Assembly: GCA_023374025.1 (NCBI GenBank)
Contig: SIJG01000079.1
Coordinates: forward strand, 62,001 to 126,000
Direction of reading: 5' to 3'
Source: Heterodera schachtii
Lineage: Eukaryota > Nematoda > Chromadorea > Rhabditida > Heteroderidae
Length of the DNA: 64,000 nucleotides
The notes beneath the pieces were generated by a model that saw only the letters and a list, made by a program, of their open reading frames with translations, did no database searches and was not told where the DNA came from. Position 1 is the stretch's first letter, and each line of letters starts with the position of its first letter. Below, piece by piece: positions 43,238-55,316 of the stretch. A program made the translations under genes and the position numbers.

Positions 43238-43790
43238 ACCCTGCCGCCCTCTCACCAATGTTCCCAAAAGTTTTTTAGAAAACAGCGCCACAAAAACAGC
43301 GATTTAAAAGCAAAAAATTTAAGAAATTGTTAATTTATTAAAAAATCCAGAATTTTGGGACCCAGAAAATTCCAAGATTCCAGATTCCCCCCCCCCCCCC
43401 GAAATGAAAATTTTTAAAAACTTTCCAGAGAATAATAGAAAATTCTTCGAATTCCTCCCCCAAAAGAAAATTAAAAAATCTTCTGGGCACATTTTTGAAT
43501 TTAGGAAATTTCCGTAACAAAGTGCACTCAAATTTTCAAAATTTTTTCAAAAAATTTTTCTCTTGGGAAAATTCCCGGTTGGTCCCGGCTTTTCTTGCGG
43601 TCCCGGACGAAAATCGAGGTCCCGGTCCCGACTTTTCTAGTCCCGGTAAGTCCCGGTCCTGGTTTTTGTCAAAAATCCCGGTCCCGTGCAACTCTAATGA
43701 TAACCTTAGGTTTAACAAGGAATTTTAAGTTAAATATTACTGAATAACTGACAAAAAAAAATAGTTTCCATCTTAGTTATTAGGACGGCT

Positions 43791-44577
43791 AAAATACCAT
43801 GAGACCAGGGATGGCACGGAATTCCGATTTCCGAAAATTTTTGGGGCCTCGGAATGCCATCCCTGCCATTGACACAAAATGTCATGGGACGCGTAAAATG
43901 TCATGGGACGCGTAAACTGTTGTTGGGACGCGTAAAATGTGATGGGACGCGTAAAATGTCATGGGACGCGTAAAATGTGATGGGACGCGTAAAATGTCAT
44001 GGGACGCGTAAAATGTGATGGGACGCGTAAAATGTGATGGGACGCGTAAAATGCCATGGGACGCGTAAAATGTGATGGGACGCGTAAAATGTCATGGGAC
44101 GCGTAAAATGTGATGGGACGCGTAAAATGTCATGGGACGCGTAAAATGTGATGGGACGCGTAAAATGTGATGGGACGCGTAAAATGTCATGGGACGCGTA
44201 AAATGTGATGGGACGCGTAAAATGTGATGGGACGCGTAAAATGTCATGGGACGCGTAAAACGTCAGGGGACGCATAAACTGTTGTTGGGACGCGTAAAAT
44301 GTGATGGGACGCGTAAAATGTCATGGGACGCGTAAAGTGCCATGGGACGCGTAAAATGTGATGGGACGCGTAAAATGTCATGGGACGCATAAAATGTGAT
44401 GGGACGCGTAAAATGTCATGGGACGCGTAAAATGTGATGGGACGCGTAAAATGTGATGGGACGCGTAAAATGTCATGGGACGCATAAACTGTTGTTGGGA
44501 CGCGTAAAATGTAATGGACGCGTAAAGTGCCATGGGACGCGTAAAGTGCCATGGGACGCGTAAAACCGACTAGAACC
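43791..44577. repeat. 19-bp satellite array (GGGACGCGTAAAATG...), about 36 units
   Basis: Units GGGACGCGTAAAATGTGAT and ...GTCAT alternate irregularly, with a few CTGTTGT and GTGCCAT variants. The array is bounded by GGACGGCTAAAATACCATG at the left and AAACCGACTAG at the right, the same borders as the short element at 35660. It ends ~87 bp beyond the stop codon of the F-box-like gene at 44664. Each unit contains the MluI-like palindrome ACGCGT. Confidence 0.95.
43806..43865. mobile_element. Minimal 60-bp CAGGGATGGCA-family MITE
   Basis: Only the two inverted ends (CAGGGATGGCACGGAATTCC and the complement of CAGGGATGGCATTCCGAG) with about 20 bp between them. It interrupts the left border of the satellite element. 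Flanks do not show a clean 8-bp duplication. Confidence 0.85.
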
Positions 44578-44663
44578 AAAAGGACAATTTTTATGAGAGC
44601 ATAAAATTCATTTTCCAATTCAATAATCCAAATTGACCGATCATTTCTTAGCAATTCCTTCAT

Positions 44664-46136
44664 TCACTTCTTCTGATTGATTGGGCCGATCATTTTGTTG
44701 AGAAGCCTAAAAATAGAAAAGCAATTATCAATTTGAATTTGTTTCTTAAATAATTATTCGCTCACCCATCGCCAATTTGATCCTCACGATAAATATTAAT
44801 GTGAATTCGATTCGATTGATCACGAAAATCCCAACGAATCGCCTCATTCTCCCATTTTGTTCATTCGCTCGCGTCGCGCTCAATTGGAGAACGGACGAAC
44901 ACAAAAAGACGGCTATTTGAAGTTGTTTTCAATGCCAATTGTTCACGAGTCAATTGGTTGATCAGCGCAAATGGCACAACGGAAGTGGCAAAAGACGGCG
45001 GAAATCGGACGACAAAAATAAAATTGACGGCGGAAGAAGCATCGGCGAAAGCCTAAAAATGATGTGAAAATTGATGACAATAACTTTTATGGTTGGCGAG
45101 CGGCACAAAAAGCCAAAAATGGGCACGGCACTTGGCCATTTAATAGTAAATGCCAACAGATGGACGGGAAGTTATTGGTTCGAAAATCTTTTTTAGGCGA
45201 GAAATATTTGTTTTTTTTTGTGTAAGCGAATCCAAAAAGCATAAAAGTGTCAACTAAGCCAATCCAAAATCACCGCTTTGAAGTCTTCAATGTCCGACAC
45301 CAAATTGCCATCATCTTTGTCCAACGAGCATTTCAACATCTTCGGCACATTGTCAGGAAGGACAGTGAAAAGCCATTTGGCCACCGTTTGTCCATCCGAT
45401 GCCGCGGCACTATCATCGGCCGGAAATTCGATGAAGAAATTGTCGGCGTCACAGAATTTGACAATGCTAAGTGATGGACAAGCGTTGAGAAATGACGGGC
45501 GAAATTGTCGCAAACGCATGAAAGTATCCGCCATAAAATGCATCGATGAAATCTTTTTCGCGAACATTGGCCAAATAATGTGCAAAATCAGCAACAAAAT
45601 GCGATCACTCGTCGTTCCGATGGCAAAAACAATTGGAGAGGCGGCGAAAAGACGACGAAAACGGCGCAGAAAAATGAGGGCATTTTGGTCGATGAATCTG
45701 TGAAAATTGGAGATGATTTGATTTGAAAACAACGCAATTCTTCCATCTCACCTTATCGAAATGGCTTCGAAGCCGACCACTTTCTTCGGCAACGGCTTTT
45801 TCGAAATTGGCAATTTTTCTCCATCCAAATTGACAATTTTCATTTTCTTCGTGCCATTCTTTCCAATTTCGCGTCGAATTTGAATGAATTTCAGCGCCCA
45901 TTTTCGCGTCTTGAAATGTTCGTCGATGTAAAAGTTAAAACGGTGGCTGATCAGTGCAATTCCGAGGCCAAGTTGTGAAGGCGCAAGCAAATCGAACATA
46001 CAAAGCCAACCGTCGCCAGAGATAAAACTGAAAAAAAAACAAAATTAAAAATTGAAATTTAAAAATTGGCATTTTAATTTTAATTTTACATTGCTTTTGC
46101 CATCTTTTCCTCCCCTTCTTTTCGACGGTCTGACAT
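44664..46136 (-). pseudogene. F-box-like family gene, complete except for one nonsense codon
   Basis: Five exons (46090-46136, 45752-46027, 45274-45697, 44766-45052, 44664-44706) with correct GT-AG borders and phases would encode 358 residues. Exon 1 is MSDRRKEGEEKMAKA. Exon 2 has the F-box-like core (MFDLLAPSQLGLGIALISHR, FNFYIDEHFKTRKW). Exon 3 has FIDQNALIFLRRFRRLF, IIWPMF, FPADDSAAASDGQ and KWLF. Exon 4 has VVPFALINQLTREQLAL and ends QIGDG. Exon 5 is LLNKMIGPINQKK. The only defect is a TGA at 44861-44863 within exon 4, where other copies have Trp (SKWAKWE). It may be a recent pseudogene or make a protein ~70 residues shorter. A satellite array lies just past its 3' end. Confidence 0.85.
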
Positions 46137-46557
46137 TTTGTTGATGGAAAATTAAGAGAGATTTCGATGGATAGAAATTAGCTTAGCAAAACTGAATGTG
46201 AAATCAGCATTTGCATTTCTTTATAATTAGAGAAAAAAAACTAATCACTGAAATTTTGAAAAGAAATTTGGGATTTATTTCTGAACTCGGGCACAAACCA
46301 ATTTTGATCAATGATAAATATGGCTGGAATTTTAAGGGCAAAAAATGTCCAAATTTAGGGGGTATTATTTTTTAAATAACTGTTTTTATATAAAAATAAT
46401 TTCAAATTAAGGCAAATAATTTTACATTGATTACGGTTGCAAATAATTAAAAATATTCGATTTGAATATTTTTCTAAAATAAATAAAATTACAAAAAGGG
46501 TCAAGAAAAATAAATAAATTAAAAAATTTTGGCAAAAAAAAACAAATTTAGTGGAAA

Positions 46558-47900
46558 AGTTTTCGCCTCCCCTCGATTCGTCAACTCAACGATTCGTCAA
46601 CTCAACGATTCGTCAACTCGACGATTCGTCAACTCAGCCAAAATGCGACGATTCGTCAACTCAGTCAAATGTCAACGATTCGTCAACTCAACGATTCGTC
46701 AACTCAATGATTCGTCAACTCACCCAAAATGTGACGATTCGTCAACTCATCCAAAATTTACTTCAAAAGCAATTTCTGTTGCTTTTCATGGCGCGTAAAT
46801 AATTTTAACACCCATTTAAAGCGATTCGAACCCGAATTCGAATTGGCAACGATTATAATGCATAAAATTAATTTAAAAAATAATATGAGTATGTAATTTA
46901 TTTTGTTTTGACATTTAAATGCTTTAACATGCGACTCGTTGACACTTCTTACATTTAATCAATTTCAATGTCGTTCTCAGTTTTAGCAAATCAGTGAAAT
47001 CTATTCGTAAACAATTGAACAACGAACGACGAAAAGCACCAAAGCAGTTCGGAGAGCTGTATGCTGATTACGACGACAGCAACATTTTTCCTACCCAACG
47101 CGAGGACGCAGATTAGTTGAACAAGACGAAGACACCGCATCGGATAAAGTGATGAGGACCAAATTTCAGTGCGGAACAACGGCGAGGGGTCATTGCATTG
47201 GCATCAAGGTCGGTGATTAAGTTTTGGATGAAAATTTTTTGATTTTTTTGCAGGGTTCCGTTTCACTCGCAAAAGGAAACCGGATTTGGCAAAGCCTTTA
47301 TTTTCCCTTTTACACCTTTAGTTTCCCCCTTCACTTTTTCAATTGACTTCGCCACTTTGGACCGCTTAAAGGACCAGATTGCGCGACCAGCAGTTGGCCC
47401 AGTCGCTGCAGAGACGGAAGAACGAACCAATATCCAATTGATAAGGAATTTTTTCATTCATTACTCATAATACCGGTTGAAATTTGTTCTCTCTAATCTC
47501 GCGATGATCACCATATTGATTCGTTTTGTTGTTTTGAATTTTTGTTTACTAAAATTAGTTTTATGCAAGTTTTTGAATAAATTTTTGTTCAGAAGGGTCG
47601 TGATTTTATGTATTCTTGGTTCTAAATTAGTCTAATTAGTGTTATAATTGATTTTGTTAAGCGCCATGAAAAGCTATGGAAACTGCTTTTTGAAATAATT
47701 TTTTGACTGAGTTGACGAATCGTCGCATTTTGGCTGAGTTGACGAATCGTCGGGTTGACGAATCGTTAAGTTGACGAATCGTTGACATTTGGCTGAGTTG
47801 ACGAATCGTCGCTTTTTGGCTGAGTTGACGAATCGTTGAGTTGACATAGCGCTTTTTAGACTTTTGGACAATTCGTGGGTTTTTACTCTTTTGGACAATT
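46558..47900. mobile_element. Foldback-type element with GATTCGTCAACTCA tandem termini
   Basis: Seven to nine units of ACGATTCGTCAACTCA at 46571-46750 are mirrored by GAGTTGACGAATCGT units at 47705-47855. The inner edges are also inverted copies (AAAGCAATTTCTGTTGCTTT beside CATGGCGC, against GCGCCATGAAAAGC). The 850-bp interior is longer than in the other foldbacks. It contains short exon-like pieces (plus strand QFGELYADYDDSNIFPTQRE near 47025-47115 and GFRFTRKRKPDLAKP near 47252-47300), perhaps captured or decayed coding sequence. Target duplication not found. Confidence 0.75.
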
Positions 47901-48277
47901 CGTGGCTTGGACACTTTGTGGGGGCGCCTCAGGAATTTGTGAATTTTATATGAAAAATTTCAAAATGACGAAATAAGGGCGAAACGCCAAAATATGGGCA
48001 AAAACTTATTTTAAGGGCGAACATCTAAATATGGATTTCTAAGGGCGAATAAGGGCGTTAAAACGAAAGTTTTAGAACAAAAAAAATGTGTTTTCGTGCA
48101 TTTCTCGTCGAGTTAAAGCCGCAGAAAAAACTTATAAATACCAGCCCTAATAATAAATTCCAACGGGAAATTTACATTTATTGAGCACGTCAAAACAAAA
48201 TTTCATCTTCCAATTTTACACTTCAATTGATCGATCATTTCTCAACAATTCATTCATTCATTCACTTCTGTTGCTGA

Positions 48278-49620
48278 TCACTTGGGCAGATCATAAGCGT
48301 TGAGAAGCCTAAAAAATAGAAATGAAATAAATTTAAATTTTTGAATAATTTATTCGCTTACCCGTCTCCGATGTTATCCTCACGATTAATCGCAATGCTA
48401 ATTTGATTCCGCTGATCATAAATTTGCCATTCAATCGCTTTTTCTTCCCATTTTGCCCATTTGCTCGCATTTCGTACAATTGGACAACGGATCAACACAA
48501 AACAGTCGCTGTAGAAAGTCCTTTTCAATGCCAATTGTTCTCGAGTCAATTCGTTGATCAGAGAAAAGGGCACAATGAAGTCAGCAAAAGGCGAACGATA
48601 AAACCAAACGACGACAATGAAATTGGAGGGGGAAGAAGCCGAGACAAAAGCCTAAAATAGGGGAAAATTGATTGTGTAAGACACAGTAAATGAATGACAC
48701 TTTTCGGTTTGGGTAGAGAGCACGAAAATCCAAAGATTGGCACTTTCACCGTTTAGGTGGTCCATTGGGTGCTCAATGAAAAATCGAAGGGAGAGAAATC
48801 TTTTGGTTTTTTAATTAGGCGAATAATAATGATTTTGTCAGCGAATAAAAAAGACTCTAAAATGCCAAATAAATCAATTCGAAATCACCGCTTTGAAGTC
48901 TTCAATCCTCGCCGCCAAAAAGTCATCATCGATGACCAACGCGCATTTGAACACCTTTAGCACATTTTCTGGGTGGGCAGTGAAAAGCCATTTGGCCACC
49001 GCTTGTCCATCCGATGCCGCGGCACTGTCATCGGCCGGAAATTCGGTGAAAAAATTGGCGACATAAAAAGTGACATCGCGTAACAACGGCAAATCGTTGA
49101 ACAGTGACGGAACGAATTGTCGCAAACGGCGGAAAAATTTGCCGGACAATTCAATTCCATGAATGTTCTTCCCGAGCATTGGCCAAATGTTGCGCAAAAA
49201 GAACTCCGTAATTCGATCATTGTGCATATAGATGCTCAAATTGATTGGACAAGTGGCGAAAAGTTGGCAAAAACGGCAAAGAAAAGTGATGGCTTTGTTA
49301 TCGATGTACCTGTAATGATAGCATTTAGAAAACAATTAATTAATCCATTTTACTCTATTGAAATGGCTTTGAATTCGACGACATTCTTTGGCAGCGATTT
49401 TTGCGGAATTGGCAACATTTTCCAAGTGTAATTGACAATTATCAATTCCTTGGTGCCAAAATTGCGCCGAATTTCCAGGAATTTCAACGCCCAGTGCCGC
49501 AACTTGAAATGTTCATCGACGTAAAAGTCAAATCGGTGGCTGATCAGCGCAATTCCAAGGCCAAGTTGTGAAGGCGCAAGCAAATCGAACACACAAAGCC
49601 AACAATCGGCGGAGATAAAG
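48278..49620 (-). CDS. F-box-like family gene, intact from exon 2 onward
   Basis: Exons 49354-49620, 48889-49309, 48362-48651 and 48278-48308 have GT-AG borders and phases that match other family members. The frame is open throughout: FISADCWLCVFDLLAPSQLG, LGIALISHRFDFYVDEHF, YIDNKAITFLCRFCQLFATC, NIWPMLGKNIHGIEL, FPADDSAAASDGQAVAKWLF, FIVPFSLINELTREQLALKR, then NIGDG and LLNAYDLPK. The usual MSD... first exon was not found. The sequence upstream of the exon 2 acceptor instead has a different coding-like exon with the same AAAAT|GT donor position (49669-49926), so the 5' end is uncertain. Presumed SCF-type adaptor by the F-box-like N-terminus. Confidence 0.7.
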
Positions 49621-49668
49621 CTGAAAAATTAAATTAAATTTCAAATTTTTGTAAATTTTATTTGTTTT

Positions 49669-49950
49669 TTACATTTTCTTTTTTGGTGGTTTTTTGAGGC
49701 GCTCCCAAAACATCCAAAGAATGGCGCCGCTGCCGACAAACATTGGCACACCGAACAGACTAAAAATGAGATCTAAAAGGGTAAATGTTGAGAAGAAATG
49801 CGAAAAACGAACAGAATCATTTTTGAAGACATTGTCAGGGCGAAAAGGTCGGAGAAGAGAGAGACGAAAACAAATAAATGACGAATGAAATAATAATAAT
49901 AATGAAAAGTGGTGGAGGAGGAGCAACCACTTTTATATTTTTCAATGAAG
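49669..49950 (-). other. Small TATA-driven ORF with a membrane segment, upstream of the 48.3-kb gene
   Basis: A minus-strand TATAAAAG near 49938 is followed by an ATG at 49844 and an exon with two open frames. One encodes SLFGVPMFVGSGAILWMFWE then RLKKPPKKKM and stop, a probable single transmembrane helix with a basic end. The other needs a 36-bp intron and would start MSSKMILF. It may be an independent small membrane protein gene or a replaced first exon of the F-box-like gene. I recognise no family. Confidence 0.35.
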
Positions 49951-50002
49951 GATGGATTGGTCAATTTTTTCAAAAATATAAATGATATTCAATGCCAGCT
50001 TT

Positions 50003-50386
50003 CGGACCGGGACGACTGGGCGCCGGCCAACTGGGCGCCAGCCTGGTTGTTGGAGCATAACTCTTTTCATAGTTGTCCGAATTGGATAAATTTAAGAGCA
50101 TTCGATAGCCCTATGTATTCTCTATTAGTATGCAAAATTTCAAAAAATTTCGTCAGGTTTCAAAAAAGTTATGGCCAAAAATTTTCGGAAAACCCAGTTT
50201 GTCTAGTTTTTTTGGCCATAATTTTTCTGAAACTTAATGAAATTTTTCGATTTTTTGCATGCTAATAGAGAATACATAGGGCTATCGAATGCCATTAAAT
50301 TTATTCAATTCGGACATCTATGAAAAGAGTTATGCTCCAAAAACCAGGCTGGCGCCCAGTTGGCCGGCGCCCAGTCGACCCCCACC
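50003..50386. mobile_element. Foldback MITE, GGCGCCAACTGG-ended family
   Basis: Exact 9-bp target duplication GCCAGCTTT (49994-50002, 50387-50395). The ends CGGACCGGGACGACTGGGCG and the complement of GGTGGGGGTCGACTGGGCG contain repeated ACTGGGCGCC units. The interior is the shared AT-rich core as a clean palindrome (CATTCGATAGCCCTATGTAT and its complement). Confidence 0.93.
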
Positions 50387-50526
50387 GCCAGCTTTAGCTA
50401 TTTTGGATAATTTAAGCAATTTGGAAAGAAATTACGCTCAATTTAGTAATTGCCGGATCATTCATTGTCTTTATCCGGCCCATTACCTTTTCCAATCGGA
50501 CATCGTTTTGGCAATTTTTCAACTCA

Positions 50527-50765
50527 ATTGGGTACAAAGTGGGCGGTTCTATTGCAGTTCAGACGCACTATAAAATATTTGTGAATTTTAATGCACCATA
50601 ACTTTTTCTAGAAGTACCCAAATTAAACATTCTGCTATCATTTGGTAGCCCCAAGTGTCCTAAAATGTCGAAGGGTTAAACACACTGTTACATGTCCATT
50701 TTGTGAAAACAAATTGACGGGCCAAACTTTTCATACGAAACAATGCCCGGAGAGATAAAAAATTA
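50527..50765. repeat. ~200-bp repeat also present at 54280-54470
   Basis: TTCTATTGCAGTTCA...ATAACTTTTTCTAGAAGTAC...GGGTTAAACACACTGTTACA and following bases match 54280-54470 almost exactly, including GCCAAACTTTTCATACGAAAC. It is related to the GGCTCTATTGCAGTTC foldback family (58999, 61176) but lacks the second arm. Confidence 0.8.
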
Positions 50766-50915
50766 ATTTGACTCCAAAAATAAGATTTTCACATTATTTC
50801 AAAAAATCACTAAAAACATAATGGAACACAATTCAAGTTGATCATTACTATAAAAAAGACAATTTTTATGAGCACATCATTTCCATTGTTCGATCACTTC
50901 TCAGCAAATCATTCA

Positions 50916-52495
50916 TTCACTTCTGTTGGTCACTTTGGCCGGGAATTGTGTCGAGAAGCCTAAAAATCGGAAAAACTATAAATTTGAATTTTTGAAAAAT
51001 CATTCGCTTACCTGTCCTCGATTTCGTTCTCATCATTGATTTCAATGTAAAGGTAAAATTGAAGAATATGTGTACCAAACTCGAGTGTGCGGTGTTATGG
51101 CCAAAATACACTCACCAATTCACTTTTAATTTGTACACTTTAGTCCATTACAATTTTTTGAGGGTTTGAAGACCCATAACTTTTGTCAGTTTCCTTTTGG
51201 ATCAAAAATTCTTTTGGATTCATCCTTTACATGCCGAGAGGAAGCGATAGATATCTTTTTTGTTGCATTTTATGCGTTTTAAGGCTTTGGACGGTTCAGT
51301 CCCACAGCCATTTTTCCACTTAGTCCCGGGCCCATAACTTGGCCCAAAGTGGTTTCCGCCAAAAAATTCTTTCAGATTCGTGCATTACAGACCGAGAGGC
51401 GTTGAATGATATATCATTCGTCCAATTCGGTTTGGTATACATATTCTTTAATTTTTCCCAATGTAAATTCTGTTCAGCTCATCAAAGAATTGCCAGCCAG
51501 TCACTTCTTCTTCCCATTTGCTTTCGTCTCGCGCAATTGGACACAATGGATTAGAAGAAATTCGATGCTATATTTGGTTCTTTTCAATGCCAATTGTTCC
51601 CGAGTAAATTCATTGGTCTGATTAAAAGGCACAACGGAGTCAGCAAAAGGTGAGGAAAGAAAACAAATGATGACAATGAAATTGGCGCGGGAAGAAGCAT
51701 TGGTAAAAGCCTAAAATGTGAAAAAAAAATTGTTAAAATGATAATCACTGCTTTCAATGCTTCCATTTTTAATGGCCAATCACATCTATTCCCGTTGAAA
51801 ACGCATTTGAACAACTTTGGCACATTGTCCGGACGAAGAGTGAAAAGCCATTTGGCCAAAGTTTGTCCATTCGAAGCATTGGCACTGTCATCGGCCGGAA
51901 ATTCGGCGAAGAATTCGTCAAAATAGGAGGAAACTACGCGAAGCGATGGAAAATCGTTGAGAATTGACGGCACAAAATGTCGCAAACGGCGGAAAGTTCT
52001 GGCGCACAAATCCAAAGCATAAATGTTTTTTGCGATCATTGGCCAAATGTTGCGCAAAATCAACGCCAAAATGCGGTCACTTTTCGTTCTAATGAGCAAA
52101 CTAATTGGAAAAGAGGCGAAAAGCAGACGGAAACGGTGGAGAAATGCCATGGCATTTTGGTCGATGTAACTGAAATGAATGGAAGTGTTGATGAATTTTT
52201 TTTAATATTTCGACTATTTTACGAGATGGAGATGTATTTGAATCCGACGACTTTCTTTGGCAATTGAATTTGCGGAATTGGCAATGTTTTTCCGTCGTAA
52301 TTGGCAATTTCCATTTGTTTTGTGACATTTTCTCTAAATTTGCGTCGAATTTGAATAAATTTCAGCGCCCATTTTCGCGTCTTGAAGTGTTGGTCGACGT
52401 AAAAGTCAAAACGGCGGCTGATCATCGCAATTCCAGGCCAAGTTGTGAAGGCGCAAGCAAATCGAACACACAAAGGCAACAATCGGCCTTAGCCA
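50916..52495 (-). pseudogene. F-box-like family gene, frameshifted and interrupted
   Basis: Exon 2 (~52221-52495) has lost one base in the LAPSQLGLG|IAMIS segment, splitting VFDLLAPSQLGL and MISRRFDFYVDQHF into two frames. Exon 3 (about 51755-52170) is open (MAFLHRFRLLFASF, NIWPMIAKNI, FPADDSANASNGQTLAKWLF) and ends at a GTGATT donor. The penultimate exon reads AFTNASSRANF...VVPFNQTNEFTREQLALKR, then frameshifts after LLIHC and again near GKK. It is then broken by half of the giant foldback element (about 51083-51320). The remaining IEIND...IEDR segment and last exon LLDTIPGQSDQQK lie at 50916-51060. A dead copy. Confidence 0.8.
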
Positions 52496-52499
52496 AACT

Positions 52500-53270
52500 G
52501 AAAAAAAAAATACAAATTATGTGGAATCAAGAGATTATTCCTTTTTAAACCATGGCTTCCAAGAGGGCATTAAAATTTAAAAAATTCTTTTTTAAAGAGT
52601 TAAAAATTTGTTTAATTGGTCAATTTCGTCTTTTTGTGTGAAACCAAACAACTAATTTTAGTCTATTATTAAACAAAAGAGCGATTGGAAATTTAGAAGC
52701 AAAATGGAGGAGCTAAAAAAGCAAAGAAACGAAACATTTGCACGGCGCCGCCGCCTGCTGAATTGTTAACCAACATTTGTACAAAAAAAAACAATTTTTA
52801 GAGTTTTCGAGGCCGTAGCACGAATCTGACATCCGATGATTCCTAATCCCGGGCTCAAAAATACCCAATTTTTCAAAAATTCGTTTTTAGGTTCAGAGAC
52901 ATGAAACCAAAAAATTATAATATTTTCGTGGTTACCAAAACGTTGGCACTAAACAAATTCAGGGAGGGTCGGGGTCACTTCGCCGCGGCCAACTCGCCGC
53001 GGCCATCTCGCCACGAGAAACTTTTTTTTTCGTTAAAAAGTAGTCATCATCTCAATGTTTTAATTATAAAATTCAGATCTTTATTTCAAAAGTCATTAAA
53101 TACAAAACCACGGGTTCATAACACAATTATTTGGAATTCCCCTGAGAAACTGAATAATATTTTGGGCATAAAATTCTCAATAATATTTAAAATTTGCTTG
53201 TCCGCCTTCCGAAACTTCTTTTTCCTTCATCGGTGGTTCTTCGCCGTTCACGATGTAGGGTAATACTGAT
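52500..53270. other. Intergenic, repeat fragments only
   Basis: Contains one fragment of the GATCACGAAT/CCCGGGCTC repeat (52815-52880) and an end-like block GGGTCGGGGTCACTTCGCCG with repeated CTCGCCGCGGCCA (52965-53015). That block resembles the ends of the GGCGCC-type foldbacks. Nothing else is supported. Confidence 0.5.
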
Positions 53271-53273
53271 AAG

Positions 53274-53873
53274 TAGGGTTCGAAGTTGTATGATTTTGCA
53301 TATTTTTTCTGCGCATATGCTATGAAGAAAGGGGCTCAAAACTAGCATTTCTGCGTTAAAATTTTTTGATTTATGAAGGTTTTTAGTGCATATAAAAGCA
53401 TATTTTGGGGGTTTTCGAGAATAAGTGCATATTTGGCCATTTTTGTATTTTAGAGTATATTTCGGTCATTTTAAGGATCGACCTTTTTGAAATTTTTTAA
53501 AAAATACACCCTTAAAAATCGAAAAATTTTTAAATTTTTGTAAGAACTTTTGGAAAAAAATTTATTTAAATAAAAATGTAATTTTATTTTAACATATAAA
53601 AAATTTTAAAATTTTGGAAATTCAATATTTTTGCAATTGTCTAAAAAATGCTCCTTATCCCTTCTTGTGGTGATTTCAAAGTCAATTCTTAACTTATACA
53701 CAATTTTTGGCATTTTTTTTGAAAGTTTAAAAGCCATTTTTTAGCAGTTTTTTAGGCATATTTTAGTGCATATTTGGGTATTTTTCAGATTTTTAGGGCA
53801 TATTTGGGGGATTTTTAGTGCATATTTTATGCGAATATTTGGCATTTTTTAGTGCATACAACTTCGAACCCTA
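53274..53873. mobile_element. hAT-like MITE with GTGCATATTT repeats
   Basis: A 600-bp element with inverted ends TAGGGTTCGAAGTTGTATG, flanked by an exact 8-bp duplication CTGATAAG (53266-53273, 53874-53881). Internal repeats of TTTTAGTGCATATTTTGGG. It shares GCTATGAAGAAAGG(A/G)GCT with the elements at 36358 and 62690. No transposase. Confidence 0.93.
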
Positions 53874-53889
53874 CTGATAAGGAATCAAT

Positions 53890-54760
53890 TTTATAAGCAA
53901 ATTGTTAGAAAATCCCGCTTAAACTTACCAGCCTAAAACTGGGTCCAGTTCTTGCCATTGGTTTTGTTGCATATATGTAAATTTTATGGGAAAAACTATT
54001 TCAGACTGTTTTTTCGAAAACGGGTTCGGTATTCGAAATTGTCAAAAACTGCAAAAGTATGAACTTGTTTTACGAATTTATCTAAAAAAACAGGAATTAC
54101 TACCGACCCAATGCGGGGACAAATGCTCATTTTTGTTGCAATCCAAATCATACGAGACTGAAATTTTAAGAGGAATTTCTGGGAGTTTTGTGTTTTACTC
54201 GGGATGATGGTTCGGAGTCGGTGAATAACCAAAAAATGGCTTAAAAGATAACGCATTCGCTCGGTTAAAGCGGGGTTCTATTGCAGTTCACAGGACCATA
54301 AAATAATTTATGAATTTTAATGCACCATAACTTTTTCTAGAAGTACCCAAATTAAACATTCTGCTATCATTTGGTAGCCCCAAGTGTCCTAAAATGTCGA
54401 AGGGTTAAACACTGTTACATGTCCATTTTGTGAAAACAAATTGATTGGCCAAACTTTTCATACGAAACCTTAAGTGTACTCTTTAGCCTGCAAAATTTCG
54501 AAAAATTTCGTTAAGGTTCAAAAAAGTTATGGCTAGAAGAATTCAAAAAACCAAATTTTCCAACCTTTTTGGCTCGAACTTTTTTTAAACTTAACGAAAT
54601 TTTTTGAAAATTTGCATGATAAAAGAGCACGTGAATAGCTCTCGAATGATACCAAGATTGTTAAATATGGTTGACAAAGAAAAAAAGTTAAAGTCCAAAA
54701 TTGGGTTGGCGCCGAAACGGTCAGCGCCGAAACACGTGGGTCCCTTCGCTGACCCATCCC
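53890..54760. other. Repeat-rich spacer with foldback-core fragments
   Basis: 53880-54270 has no clear gene. 54280-54470 repeats 50527-50765. 54480-54740 is a core-type palindrome half ending in GGGTTGGCGCCGAAACGG and CAGCGCCGAAAC units, a further end variant. Confidence 0.5.
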
Positions 54761-54762
54761 CG

Positions 54763-55145
54763 CCGATGGGAACCGGCCACTTTGGCGCCAGCCATTTTGG
54801 CGCCAAACGCTATAACATTTTCATTTGACATTCAAATTAAAAAAGCTTGATGTGATTTTAAAGGTCTTGATAGTTGCTAATAGCCTGCAAAATTTAAAAA
54901 ATTTAGTGAGATACAAAAAAGTTATGGCCAATAAACCTCAAAAACTAACTTTTTCTGGCCATTTTGGCGCCGCACGCCATATCTTTTGTTAAAACGAATA
55001 TTTTTTTCTAGAATTTTGCAGGCTATTAGAGAACACTTAGACCTATTGAATAATATCAAGATTATTTATTTTGTTAGATAAGAAAAAAGTTAGAATACTT
55101 TAAATTTTGCGGCGCCAAAATGTCCCGCGCCAAAGTGACCCCGAC
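54763..55145. mobile_element. Foldback MITE, GGCGCC-ended family, copy 2
   Basis: Exact 9-bp target duplication CCATCCCCG (54754-54762, 55146-55154). Ends GGGAACCGGCCACTTTGGCG and the complement of GTCGGGGTCACTTTGGCGC match copy 1 at 9438. The interior contains the shared core. It inserted into a GGCGCCGAAAC-type end, making a nested pair. Confidence 0.9.
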
Positions 55146-55316
55146 CCATCCCCGATTCGTCCTATGTAAATTTATTTGAAAGAACAAAAATAAAAACATA
55201 TTCAAGTTGATCATCGCAACAAAAGAACGTTTTTTATGATTCACGTCAAAAAGCCTTAAAATTCATTTTCCAATTCCGTTTCAATTTGATCGATCGCTTC
55301 TCAACAACCCAATCAT

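Noticed and set aside
43997..44663. ORFs of repeated SHFTRPITFYA-type peptide
   Set aside because: Translation of the 19-bp satellite, which is nearly free of stops in one frame.
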